In this document: one piece after another, positions 9,537 to 16,337 of the stretch | How the letters are laid out: the number at the start of each line of letters is the position of its first letter | How positions within the stretch are numbered: position 1 is the stretch's first letter | Source of the DNA: a virus | Virus record (IMG/VR): IMGVR_UViG_3300025168_000824 | Span: 1 to 21,132 of that record | Direction: 5' to 3' (one strand) | Length of the DNA: 21,132 bases | Program-made: the position numbers and the translations under genes | Notes under the pieces: generated by a model | The model's input: only the letters and a program-made list of their open reading frames with translations | What the model was told of the DNA's origin: nothing | The model's database searches: none

Positions 9537-10275
9537 CATCTGCCTCCACTTGCGCCATTAGTGCAGTGATCTCATCAGCTAGACCAGCGGTACTAGCGTC
9601 AGCAACAGGTGCGGCAACAGGCTCCTCTGCTACTACAACTGGTGCAGGTGCAGGTGTAGGTACAGGCTGTGCAACAGGTTCTGGTACGAGTGTCGGTGTA
9701 AATACCGGTGCTGCTTCGACAACGGTTGGAGTGTCTTTAATCTCCGCAGCCGGACCTTCAACAGTAAATCCATCCTCTGAATCAAACCCAAACTTGGTAG
9801 CACCATCAGCACCTTCAACATACTCAATGATCTGCACTGCTCTTAGTCTAAGTGTAACCCCTGCTCCAATTGAGGGGCTAGAATAAAAAGCAATAGAGCC
9901 ATTTACCTTTATGGCTGAACCCCCATAGATATTATGAGAGGTCATCATGTTACCCTTACTATCAAATACAGCAGGTTTATATGCGGCCTTTGATTTAAAT
10001 TTTATAATGACGTTACCAGTAGGCTCACCAGTAGTATCATCCACCTCGTCATGGTATGGCACAGGAGCTTGTTTAACTTCTTTCTTAGATTTCTCTATTA
10101 CCCCTTTAATACCACTAAGAATTTCCGCGTTAATAAGTTTAATAACAGGCTCTGCCTCTGCTTTAGGTATGCAAAGATTAACCTTATATACTCCAGCCTC
10201 ATCAAACTTAGTGTCAGGCTGACTAATATATGGGAAGTAAGCAACGCCTTTGGGTGTAGTAAAAGTTTTATTCAT
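9529..10275 (-). CDS. T7 gp2.5-like single-stranded DNA-binding protein
   Basis: A 248-residue protein matching the T7 gp2.5 family in order of motifs: an N-terminal FTTPKGVAYFPYISQPD, then GVYKVNLCIP, IIKFKSKAAYKP, FDSKGNMM, YGGSAIKVNGSI and GAGVTLRLRAVQIIEY. This is an OB-fold ssDNA-binding protein that coats template strands and works with the family A polymerase. After the core (about residue 170) comes a long Ala/Pro/Val linker with repeated PVPTPAPAP-like segments, then a short acidic end (VEADDA). The gp2.5 acidic tail contacts polymerase and primase; here it is short and lacks the terminal aromatic residue of T7. AGGAGG lies about 11 nt upstream of the ATG. The start overlaps the preceding gene by 8 nt. 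Confidence 0.88.
   Translation of the reverse strand: MNKTFTTPKGVAYFPYISQPDTKFDEAGVYKVNLCIPKAEAEPVIKLINAEILSGIKGVIEKSKKEVKQAPVPYHDEVDDTTGEPTGNVIIKFKSKAAYKPAVFDSKGNMMTSHNIYGGSAIKVNGSIAFYSSPSIGAGVTLRLRAVQIIEYVEGADGATKFGFDSEDGFTVEGPAAEIKDTPTVVEAAPVFTPTLVPEPVAQPVPTPAPAPVVVAEEPVAAPVADASTAGLADEITALMAQVEADDA
9543..9547 (-). promoter_or_regulatory. Ribosome-binding site of HTH gene
   Basis: GGAGG on the - strand, inside the last codons of the ssDNA-binding protein gene. Its 6-nt spacing favours the second of two adjacent ATG codons. Confidence 0.65.
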
Positions 10276-10972
10276 TGTAGTAGGAACCTCCTAAGTTCAC
10301 TGTAAACCCTGTCTCATCTTCAAAACCAAAGTCAGATGCAACAGGAAGTTGATTAGATGAGATTGAAACACGCACAGGTATCTCACCAGTTATCTGTTTA
10401 ACCTGTTCAGACCCGAATAGTTTATCTATTGCAGGCTGAGTCTCGTCGTTAATAAACCCACCAAACTTAAAGTTAAGTTTTGGAAAGGAAACGTTGGGAG
10501 CAAAAGATATACTGGTCTTTACTATGTCAGACGCAATCCCTCTCCCTTTAAGTTGTTTGTCGTATTTATTTAATTCTGTAAGAGAAGTTGCTGTGACTTC
10601 TAGCAGATAGACCATACCCTCTGGCTCATCAGCAAGAACAACGGCTAACCGTTTCTTATCAGCGCAAGATTTAGTTCTCGTACCGTGAGGGGTAACCCTG
10701 CTACCCCATGAGTTTCTATGGCAACTAGCACACAAATCATTTTGTGGCTGTAGGCTTTTGGTGTCAGGCTTTAACCCATTTAAAGTAAAACAATCTGGGG
10801 TGGTATTACTAGAGTCAAGACTCCATTCGTCTGAATACCAAGCCTTAGATAAGTTTGGGTTTGCACCGACTACAACAACTTCTATAGCGTCGGTCGAGAT
10901 GATTGAAACCTCACCGTCTACAACAGTATTAAACATAGAGCTTCTAAGTGATATGCGAGGTATAGTTTCCAT
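10268..10972 (-). CDS. Four-cysteine phage protein beside the ssDNA-binding protein
   Basis: A 234-residue protein with a probable metal site: C61, C81, C84 and C103 in the segments PDCFTLNG, LCASCHRNSWGS and KSCADKKRLA. This spacing is familiar from uncharacterised phage proteins found near ssDNA-binding protein genes. The C-terminal part ends FGFEDETGFTVN, strikingly like FGFDSEDGFTVE near the end of the core of the ssDNA-binding protein encoded immediately downstream. It may thus be a divergent OB-fold paralogue or partner carrying an inserted zinc or Fe-S knuckle; this is inference. No Shine-Dalgarno sequence is evident before the ATG at 10972. A role in replication or recombination is likely from context only. 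Confidence 0.65.
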   Translation of the reverse strand: METIPRISLRSSMFNTVVDGEVSIISTDAIEVVVVGANPNLSKAWYSDEWSLDSSNTTPDCFTLNGLKPDTKSLQPQNDLCASCHRNSWGSRVTPHGTRTKSCADKKRLAVVLADEPEGMVYLLEVTATSLTELNKYDKQLKGRGIASDIVKTSISFAPNVSFPKLNFKFGGFINDETQPAIDKLFGSEQVKQITGEIPVRVSISSNQLPVASDFGFEDETGFTVNLGGSYYNE

Positions 10973-10980
10973 GTTATTAC

Positions 10981-11172
10981 CTATGTCTTGGGCTTTGTGC
11001 CAAGGTCAACGTCCGTAAACATTTCTTGTTGTCTTGGGACATCCAGCTTTGCACGGGCTTGTTGTGCTATAATCTCTTCTGCAATACCTACAGCATCTTT
11101 AGCATACGTAGTAGTAGCCTCCCCTGTAACTGTCTCCAGTAGGAAGCCGTTAGATATGGCATAGACTTTCAT
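10981..11172 (-). CDS. Small protein of unknown function (63 aa)
   Basis: A start at 11172 (MKVYAISNGFLL) is preferred over a longer reading from 11238. GGAGG at 11178-11182 is 5 nt upstream, and the shorter form avoids a 50-nt overlap with the preceding gene. The product looks like a small beta-strand followed by a helix (KDAVGIAEEIIAQQARAKL), with a QQEMFTD segment near the C-terminus. No family is recognised. It is 16 nt downstream of the 134-aa gene and 8 nt upstream of the four-cysteine gene, so it belongs to the replication unit. Confidence 0.65.
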   Translation of the reverse strand: MKVYAISNGFLLETVTGEATTTYAKDAVGIAEEIIAQQARAKLDVPRQQEMFTDVDLGTKPKT

Positions 11173-11177
11173 TACAG

Positions 11178-11182
11178 CCTCC
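11178..11182 (-). promoter_or_regulatory. Ribosome-binding site deciding start at 11172
   Basis: GGAGG on the - strand, 5 nt before the ATG at 11172. The longer in-frame start at 11238 has no comparable site and would overlap the preceding gene by 50 nt. Confidence 0.65.
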
Positions 11183-11188
11183 ATACCT

Positions 11189-11593
11189 TTAAGCCTTCTT
11201 AGTTGGGCGGCGTACGCTGACACTAATCTTAGTGCCAAAATTTACACCACTTGGGATAGCCCCATTAGCATCAATGTATTCACGCACTGCCTTTTTATTG
11301 ACAGCTTTGTTTAACATATCGTAGGCATCGTGTGTCTTAATAAAGTCAAGGACTGCATCCCAATCACCAACGCTAGCGAAATCAGCGGTGGACATGAACG
11401 CTGTACCTGCATCAGTCTTGAAAGACTTGACACCTGTCTCCTCAGACTTAGCCTGTATCCAAGCCTCTAACTTAAGCATCTTCTCTTTGATGCCAGCTAG
11501 TCGGTCCTTAACATCAGCTTCGACCACTTCTTTCTGCGCTCTTAACTTAATGTAAGTATCAATGACAGCATCTACTGTTAATTCTTTTGACAT
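11189..11593 (-). CDS. Conserved-looking phage protein with N-terminal coiled coil
   Basis: A 134-residue protein. Residues about 5-55 are helical and charged (LRAQKEVVEADVKDRLAGIK, then EKMLKLEAWI), fitting a coiled coil. The C-terminal half has TDAGTAFMSTADFASVGDWD and ends in a basic strand (KISVSVRRPTKKA). The pattern is familiar from uncharacterised proteins in phage replication clusters. A Gam-like nuclease inhibitor was considered but there is no diagnostic motif. AGGAG lies 5 nt before the ATG, at the end of the upstream helicase gene, 2 nt of gap. Function unknown; a DNA-metabolism role is inferred from its position between the helicase and the ssDNA-binding protein. Confidence 0.65.
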   Translation of the reverse strand: MSKELTVDAVIDTYIKLRAQKEVVEADVKDRLAGIKEKMLKLEAWIQAKSEETGVKSFKTDAGTAFMSTADFASVGDWDAVLDFIKTHDAYDMLNKAVNKKAVREYIDANGAIPSGVNFGTKISVSVRRPTKKA

Positions 11594-11595
11594 AT

Positions 11596-13146
11596 CTACT
11601 CCTCTTGTTCTTGTTGTATCAGGTCTAGCAACAGCCCTTGTAGCCGTTGCTTGTTCTCAAGGCGTTTATACATTTTACGCTCTAGCTTCGTAGCTTCTAT
11701 ATGGACTACGTTAGAAGTATGTCGCTTACCAATTCTTTCTATACGCCCGTTGGCTTGTACATACTGTTCGTTACTTGTTATCGGGCCGTACCAGATGATG
11801 GATGAAGCCGCTGTTAGCGTCAGCCCATGTGCCATAGTAGCAGGGTGAGCTAGAATAATCTTAGGATCAGAACGCTCTTGAAAACTTTGGAATATAACAT
11901 TACGTTTCTTACTGGTAACTGCTCCGTTAACTACACCAATTGTGTAATGTTTTGACAGTTCCTTTTCTAGCATATGTAAAGTTCCTGTCAAGGGAACAAA
12001 TACAATAACCTTACCTCCAACTTCTTCTATAGTGTCCAACACCGCACGAACCCTAGGTTTACAATCAAGCTCGACGTTTTCCCCAGCATCATTATAAGCT
12101 ACACCGCAAGCTATCTGTACTAGCTTCTGTAACTTTACAGCTTCGTTAACTGCGGTGATCTGCTCACCACCAGCTACATCAGTAATAAATGCTTTCATCA
12201 TTCTGTCGTAGTGCATCTGTTGTTCTGGTGTTAGCTTAACCTCTCTTGTCTGGTACACAGTAGGTGGCAAATCAAAACACTCATCACGCGTATACCTTAC
12301 TGCTGGTTGTAGAACATGTTTCACTGTGTCAAGTGCAGTCTCTCTAGGTTGGTATGACCACCGCCCTAACTTCTGCATTACCTGATCTCGAAACCCACCG
12401 TATGTACGTGGTGCATAAGGACTATCAACTAACTTGGCAAGGGACCATGCGTCAGTAGGGTTGTTAGGTGTAGGTGTGCCAGTCATAAGCCACAACCTAA
12501 CATCAGGGTTAGAGTTCATCCATTTACTGAATAGTCTGAAACGTGTTGTGTTAGGTGTGCGATAGACAGCCGCTTCATCAATGATAACTAAGTCAAACAT
12601 ACCTATTGCTTCATCAGATATAATAGAGAAACCGTCATGGTTAACGATATAGAAGTCAACGTCTGTAGCCAGTAGCTTCTTACGCTTCTTGGCTGTGCCA
12701 TGTAAGACAACATGGTTTCGGTGTATCATACCTTTAAAAATAGCGTCACCCCATACACGTTCCAGTGTAGATAAAGGGGAGATGATAAGTACTTTATTAA
12801 TGACACCCATCTTCATCATATAATCTGCGGCCCACAGAGCAGACTGAGTTTTGCCAGTGCCGATTTCATTAAGTACCAGTGCTTTCTTATTCATAGTAAG
12901 GAAAGCGGCAGTGCTTTTCTGGTGGGCATAGGGTGTAAAGTCTCCTATCCAGTCATAGTAGTGCATGATAGGGGCTGGGGCTTTGATGCCTAGGTTACGT
13001 AGCACTCGTACTTCCTCTGGCTTGTGAGGTAGCACCACTAAGTTATCATACTTAGGCATGATGTGCGCTGTTGGTATGCACTCCAGAACACGTTGTGGGT
13101 TGTTAAGTTTCAAAGCTATTGCTTTGGCCTCCTCAACTACAAGCAT
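11596..13146 (-). CDS. SNF2-type DEAD/DEAH helicase
   Basis: A 516-residue superfamily 2 helicase with both RecA lobes. Motif I is NEIGTGKTQ (about 93-101), motif II DEAA (190-193), motif III MTGTPTPN (221-228). The second lobe has VIVFVPLTG, then AHGLTLTAASSIIWYGP (motif V region) and QANGRIERIGK (motif VI, 464-474), the QxxGRxxRxGQ-like signature of SNF2 enzymes. It should be an ATP-dependent DNA translocase used in fork remodelling, recombination or removal of bound proteins. It overlaps the 3' end of the VRR-NUC nuclease gene by 14 nt; in many phages SNF2 and VRR-NUC genes travel together. Length is near that usual for phage SNF2 proteins, with no large inserts. Confidence 0.9.
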   Translation of the reverse strand: MLVVEEAKAIALKLNNPQRVLECIPTAHIMPKYDNLVVLPHKPEEVRVLRNLGIKAPAPIMHYYDWIGDFTPYAHQKSTAAFLTMNKKALVLNEIGTGKTQSALWAADYMMKMGVINKVLIISPLSTLERVWGDAIFKGMIHRNHVVLHGTAKKRKKLLATDVDFYIVNHDGFSIISDEAIGMFDLVIIDEAAVYRTPNTTRFRLFSKWMNSNPDVRLWLMTGTPTPNNPTDAWSLAKLVDSPYAPRTYGGFRDQVMQKLGRWSYQPRETALDTVKHVLQPAVRYTRDECFDLPPTVYQTREVKLTPEQQMHYDRMMKAFITDVAGGEQITAVNEAVKLQKLVQIACGVAYNDAGENVELDCKPRVRAVLDTIEEVGGKVIVFVPLTGTLHMLEKELSKHYTIGVVNGAVTSKKRNVIFQSFQERSDPKIILAHPATMAHGLTLTAASSIIWYGPITSNEQYVQANGRIERIGKRHTSNVVHIEATKLERKMYKRLENKQRLQGLLLDLIQQEQEE

Positions 13147-13435
13147 CTATCCAGTCCTCTACTTCCTTAATCGTGGCGTCATCGTATACAACGAAACACT
13201 TACCACCTGCACGTTCTATGTCACCCATGCACTTCTCCTGTAAGGCAGTGGGCTTTTTACTATGGTCAGCCTTAGCTTCGATCCCTAACAGATGCCCATT
13301 TACACAGGCTATTCTGTCAGGGATACCAGCCGATCCGAAGGGGCCAGCTTGGGGAGGGAAAGACCACACTCCCTGCTTACCCTTCAGCATTTTTTCTAGC
13401 TTCTTCTTTACTTTACCTTCTGGTGTATTACTCAT
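13133..13435 (-). CDS. VRR-NUC domain nuclease
   Basis: A 100-residue stand-alone VRR-NUC (PD-(D/E)XK) nuclease. Catalytic elements are GIPDRI (P39, D40), GIEAKAD (E53, K55) and a downstream Q66 in TALQEKCM. The family includes structure-specific nucleases that cut branched DNA such as flaps and Holliday junctions; viral forms act alone. It is encoded directly before the SNF2 helicase, overlapping it by 14 nt, so the two probably work together on recombination or replication intermediates. No Shine-Dalgarno sequence is visible at the ATG; the start is chosen because the N-terminal helix (EGKVKKKLEKMLK) is typical of the family. A promoter-like sequence lies just upstream. Confidence 0.88.
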   Translation of the reverse strand: MSNTPEGKVKKKLEKMLKGKQGVWSFPPQAGPFGSAGIPDRIACVNGHLLGIEAKADHSKKPTALQEKCMGDIERAGGKCFVVYDDATIKEVEDWIDACS

Positions 13436-13436
13436 A

Positions 13437-13465
13437 GATATAGTCTTACCTTACATCAGTGTCAA
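13437..13465 (-). promoter_or_regulatory. Promoter-like -35/-10 pair before VRR-NUC gene
   Basis: On the - strand TTGACA (13460-13465) is followed after exactly 17 nt by TATATC (13437-13442), close to sigma-70 consensus. It occupies the 33-nt gap after the Cas4-like nuclease gene. The predicted transcript start would fall a few bases inside the annotated VRR-NUC start, so it would not give a normal leader for that ATG; this weakens the call. It could supply downstream genes from the helicase on. Confidence 0.4.
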
Positions 13466-13468
13466 GTT

Positions 13469-14125
13469 TTATCTTCCAAACTCACATAAATCTTTTGCTG
13501 GACACCAAGGGCATAGACCACTGGGCTTGGGAGGCCATTGATCTTTAGCGAGAGATTGTTCGATGCGAGTAACCTTGCCCATCAACTTCTCCCATAGTTT
13601 ATGAGTGTCCTCTCTCGTATAAGTTTCAGTATCTATCTTCATATCCTTAAGCCATATAAGCGAGGACTTCACACGCTGTACGTCTGGGTATAGCTTGAAC
13701 ACAAGTATGGCGAACAGTTCCATCTGAAAGAAATCAGGTCGGTACTTACCTGTCTTCCAGTCACCAACCACTGCCTCGGTTCCATTGATAACAAGTATGT
13801 CTAGCTTGGCTCTTAGCCATGCGTCAGCATCCCACCAACCTGTTGCTTTGAGGTCTTTGTTTAGGGTGAACTCTTGCTCTGCAACAAGTTCTCCTGCAAG
13901 TGTTAAGAACGCTACGGCCAGCGGTTCATACTTTGCACTCTCTTCCGGCAGGGGTGTACCTTCCTTAAGGCGTAGCTCAAGCTGTTCATGTATACGGTTA
14001 CCATAAATGCTAGCCTCACCAAAGGAAGGCTTAACCTCCTTGGTAATACGTTGCATATAGTATTGCTTCGGGCAGTTATCATACTGCTTAAGAGCTGAGT
14101 AACTGTGAGCTAAGGGCTTAGTCAC
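13469..14125 (-). CDS. Cas4/RecB-like PD-(D/E)XK nuclease with Fe-S cysteines
   Basis: A 218-residue nuclease. N-terminal YSALKQYDNCPKQYY carries C18, and the end LCPWCPAKDLCEFGR carries C205, C208 and C214, the one-plus-three cysteine layout that holds a 4Fe-4S cluster in Cas4, AddB and Dna2-type enzymes. The active site shows H46 (GNRIHEQLE), D109 (AKLDI), D122-W-K124 (GDWKTGK) and Q134. It probably acts as a DNA exonuclease in recombination or host DNA breakdown. The start codon is GTG at 14123-14125, overlapping the polymerase stop by 4 nt (GTGA), a typical coupling. No CRISPR array or other cas gene is present, so a phage recombination nuclease is the better reading than Cas4 proper. Confidence 0.85.
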   Translation of the reverse strand: MTKPLAHSYSALKQYDNCPKQYYMQRITKEVKPSFGEASIYGNRIHEQLELRLKEGTPLPEESAKYEPLAVAFLTLAGELVAEQEFTLNKDLKATGWWDADAWLRAKLDILVINGTEAVVGDWKTGKYRPDFFQMELFAILVFKLYPDVQRVKSSLIWLKDMKIDTETYTREDTHKLWEKLMGKVTRIEQSLAKDQWPPKPSGLCPWCPAKDLCEFGR

Positions 14126-15993
14126 TTACATTCTCCGTAGTTATCACCAATGGCAGACTCGCAAGCCACTGGTAGTGTTGTTGCCCACGCTGGTGGGGTA
14201 CTCATTATCTTCTCCACAACTTGTTGTGCTGTGTGTGCTTCATCAGACCTCGTGTTGATTATGATCTCATCATGCACTTGGAAGACAACATGGTAGTGTT
14301 GACCGACAGCAGTCATCTGGTCTGTAATAACAATACGTGCCAGTGCTTGAATAATATTCTCAGTCACCTTACCCCCATAGATATTAGTCCATGCTATCTC
14401 ATCCGCTGTATTGTCTGTGACTCTAGCGGCTATGAACTTACGAAACGTACGTGCATCAGCTATATACCCAAACCCATTATCTCTTGCACGTAGCGCAGTG
14501 TAGCGTAGCACCATTGTGTTAGGTAGGACAACACCATCAGGGCTATAACCTATAAAGTTACCAACCACACCAGACTGACCATTAACCATATCTCTTAATA
14601 GCGTATTGCATCGTGTCCACAATGCTGTAATCATGGGGTATGTGTTTCTATACAGGTTGACTATACGCCTAGCTTCTCCTCCACCTATATCATTACTGGT
14701 CTGCAACTTAATAGTATCATGAAATTTTAAATGGCCCATGCCATAACCTAGACCTAGTATACAAGTCTTACCAACGAAGCGTTGTTCTTTAGTGATCTCT
14801 GTCTCAGGTATGTTATAAACCTTAGCGGCAAACTGTTTATAGACATCTTCACCACGCCTAAACGCTTCTACCAGATCATGTTGCCCTGCTACATATGCTA
14901 GCATACGTGCCTCTATCTGGCTTGAGTCGCAAGCGATTAGCTTATGCCCTTCAGGAGAACATATTGCAGTACGTATGACGTTGTTCCCGCGAGCGGGCAG
15001 GTTCTGTAGGTTTAGTTTGTCGCCTCCGCTGAACCGCCCAGTGTGTGCGCCGTAGTACTTAAGCATGATAGGCAGAGGCCCACGCTTAGATACCTCGATT
15101 AATCGTTGCGTCCTTGTCTCCTCTATGGTAGACTTGGTGCCAAGTCTAACGCCTACAATAGCACGTACCGCTGGCTTTTCATGGTCAAGCAAGTCCTTCA
15201 TACCTTGGTCAGTCTTAGCAAATGCAAACGTCTCTTTGCCTGTGGTCAAGCTAGTCTTCATTGGTATATCCACGCCCATATAACATAGTAATGACGCAAA
15301 CTTAGGGTTGCTGTTGAGTGATTTCTTGGCAACCTCTGGGTCACCATTACCCAACTTGTTGAGGAGTGCTAGCTTACGATCTTGCTCCGCCTTGAGGTGG
15401 GCTTCTAACTTAAACCTATCTAGCTCAATCACAGACTCAGTATACATACGTATGGTCTGGTCAATGACCATGAGTTCGCTGACAGGAAAACCTTTCCTTA
15501 GTTCCTTGAACAACTTGTATGTTAGTTCCGTATCGTTAATACAATAGTCACCGTACTGGGCTAAGTCAGTGGGCGTAAAGTCCTTGCGCCTCTTACCTAA
15601 TGCGTCAATAACCTCAGTCCCTTTCTCACCTAGACCAAAGTTAAGCACTAGGTTTTTTAAGCTCCCACCTACTGTGACACTGTGCGTAGGCTTAGCCATC
15701 GACATGGTATCGAACCAGAACTTAGGCTTGATACCGAAGTGTTCTGATAGGATAAGCCCATCAAACGCTGTGTTGTGGCAGAGAATAGCCTTGTTGCTGT
15801 AGTCCAACGAGTTGAGGAACGTACGTGTACCCTCCATTGTACCGCTGAACCAATCAGTAGGGCCATCATTAACCTTGATTGACACACCAATCACCTCAAA
15901 CTTATCATGCCTGACGTACTCTTCAGTAGTCATCTTACCAAGGCCATAGTCCTTAGAGTAATAGGTCTCAAAGTCTAGCGTTACTAAGTCCAT
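14122..15993 (-). CDS. Family A DNA polymerase with 3'-5' exonuclease
   Basis: A 623-residue replicative polymerase, shorter than T7 gp5 (704). The exonuclease domain has Exo I LDFETY (D7, E9), Exo II CHNTAFDG (N74, D78) and Exo III YCINDTE (D154), so proofreading appears intact. The polymerase domain has HTGRFSGGDKLNLQNLP (317-333), motif A ACDSSQIEARMLA (catalytic D356), motif B RFVGKTCILGLGYG (K409, Y417), and motif C QVHDE (D575). Motif A has Ser in place of the more usual Tyr after the first Asp. It is the leading replicase of the phage, working with the ssDNA-binding protein and primase encoded downstream. The start overlaps the upstream pyrophosphohydrolase stop by one base (TAATG). 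Confidence 0.93.
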   Translation of the reverse strand: MDLVTLDFETYYSKDYGLGKMTTEEYVRHDKFEVIGVSIKVNDGPTDWFSGTMEGTRTFLNSLDYSNKAILCHNTAFDGLILSEHFGIKPKFWFDTMSMAKPTHSVTVGGSLKNLVLNFGLGEKGTEVIDALGKRRKDFTPTDLAQYGDYCINDTELTYKLFKELRKGFPVSELMVIDQTIRMYTESVIELDRFKLEAHLKAEQDRKLALLNKLGNGDPEVAKKSLNSNPKFASLLCYMGVDIPMKTSLTTGKETFAFAKTDQGMKDLLDHEKPAVRAIVGVRLGTKSTIEETRTQRLIEVSKRGPLPIMLKYYGAHTGRFSGGDKLNLQNLPARGNNVIRTAICSPEGHKLIACDSSQIEARMLAYVAGQHDLVEAFRRGEDVYKQFAAKVYNIPETEITKEQRFVGKTCILGLGYGMGHLKFHDTIKLQTSNDIGGGEARRIVNLYRNTYPMITALWTRCNTLLRDMVNGQSGVVGNFIGYSPDGVVLPNTMVLRYTALRARDNGFGYIADARTFRKFIAARVTDNTADEIAWTNIYGGKVTENIIQALARIVITDQMTAVGQHYHVVFQVHDEIIINTRSDEAHTAQQVVEKIMSTPPAWATTLPVACESAIGDNYGECK

Positions 15994-16337
15994 TACCTGT
16001 CATCCTTACCTATGTTGCGTCCTTCATAGGCGATCAGGAACATAAGACAACAAGCGGCATGCCATAGGTGAGGGCGGGAACTCTCAGCATCAAACTTCTC
16101 GCCACGCCACCAAGCCCACATATGACGCATCAATGCACCGAAGGGGCGTGACCAGTGCATGCCCTCCTCCCAGTTACGTGCGCCGTACTTCTCTGCGCCG
16201 AACTTAAGTATGGTAGCTGTACCCTCAAGGAACTCAGGGGCTAGCAGTTCGTATGGTATTTTATCTTGGTCAAACTTAACAGCCTGTCCCTCTGCGGCTT
16301 CTTTCCTAGATGGTATACGTATCCTTTTCTCTAACAT
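15993..16337 (-). CDS. dATP/dGTP pyrophosphohydrolase-like protein (DUF5664/MazZ-like)
   Basis: A 114-residue protein with the DUF5664 pattern: KFDQDKIPYELL, LKFGAEKYGARNWEEGMHW, LMRHMWAWWRGEKFDAESS and HLWHAACCLMFLIAY. This all-helical family is related to MazG and MazZ enzymes that convert dNTPs to dNMP and pyrophosphate; the conserved Glu, His and Asp residues would bind Mg2+ and phosphates. It may adjust the dNTP pool for replication. In phages with 2-aminoadenine DNA a MazZ relative supplies dGMP to PurZ, but DUF5664 is also widespread in ordinary phages. AGGAGA at 16343-16348 lies 5 nt before the ATG, inside the Ntn hydrolase gene, which it overlaps by 32 nt. Confidence 0.8.
   Translation of the reverse strand: MLEKRIRIPSRKEAAEGQAVKFDQDKIPYELLAPEFLEGTATILKFGAEKYGARNWEEGMHWSRPFGALMRHMWAWWRGEKFDAESSRPHLWHAACCLMFLIAYEGRNIGKDDR

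Noticed and set aside
9566-9886. A 106-aa + strand frame opposite the ssDNA-binding protein tail
   Set aside because: It mirrors the Ala/Pro/Val linker codons on the other strand (Gly/Ser/Thr-rich) and has no upstream signal.
11173-11238. A longer 85-aa form of the small gene at 10981-11172
   Set aside because: It would overlap the preceding gene by 50 nt and lacks the GGAGG that precedes the shorter start.
11189-11593. Gam-like nuclease inhibitor
   Set aside because: The coiled-coil start is suggestive, but no diagnostic motif could be seen.
13077-13097. Similar 21-mers at 13077-13097 and 18161-18181 (18 of 21 identical)
   Set aside because: Both lie in frame inside coding sequence for VLEC-like segments of unrelated proteins; one short match of this quality in 21 kb can arise by chance.
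13469-14125. CRISPR-associated Cas4
   Set aside because: No repeat-spacer array or other cas gene is present; the same cysteine and nuclease layout is common in stand-alone phage RecB-like nucleases.
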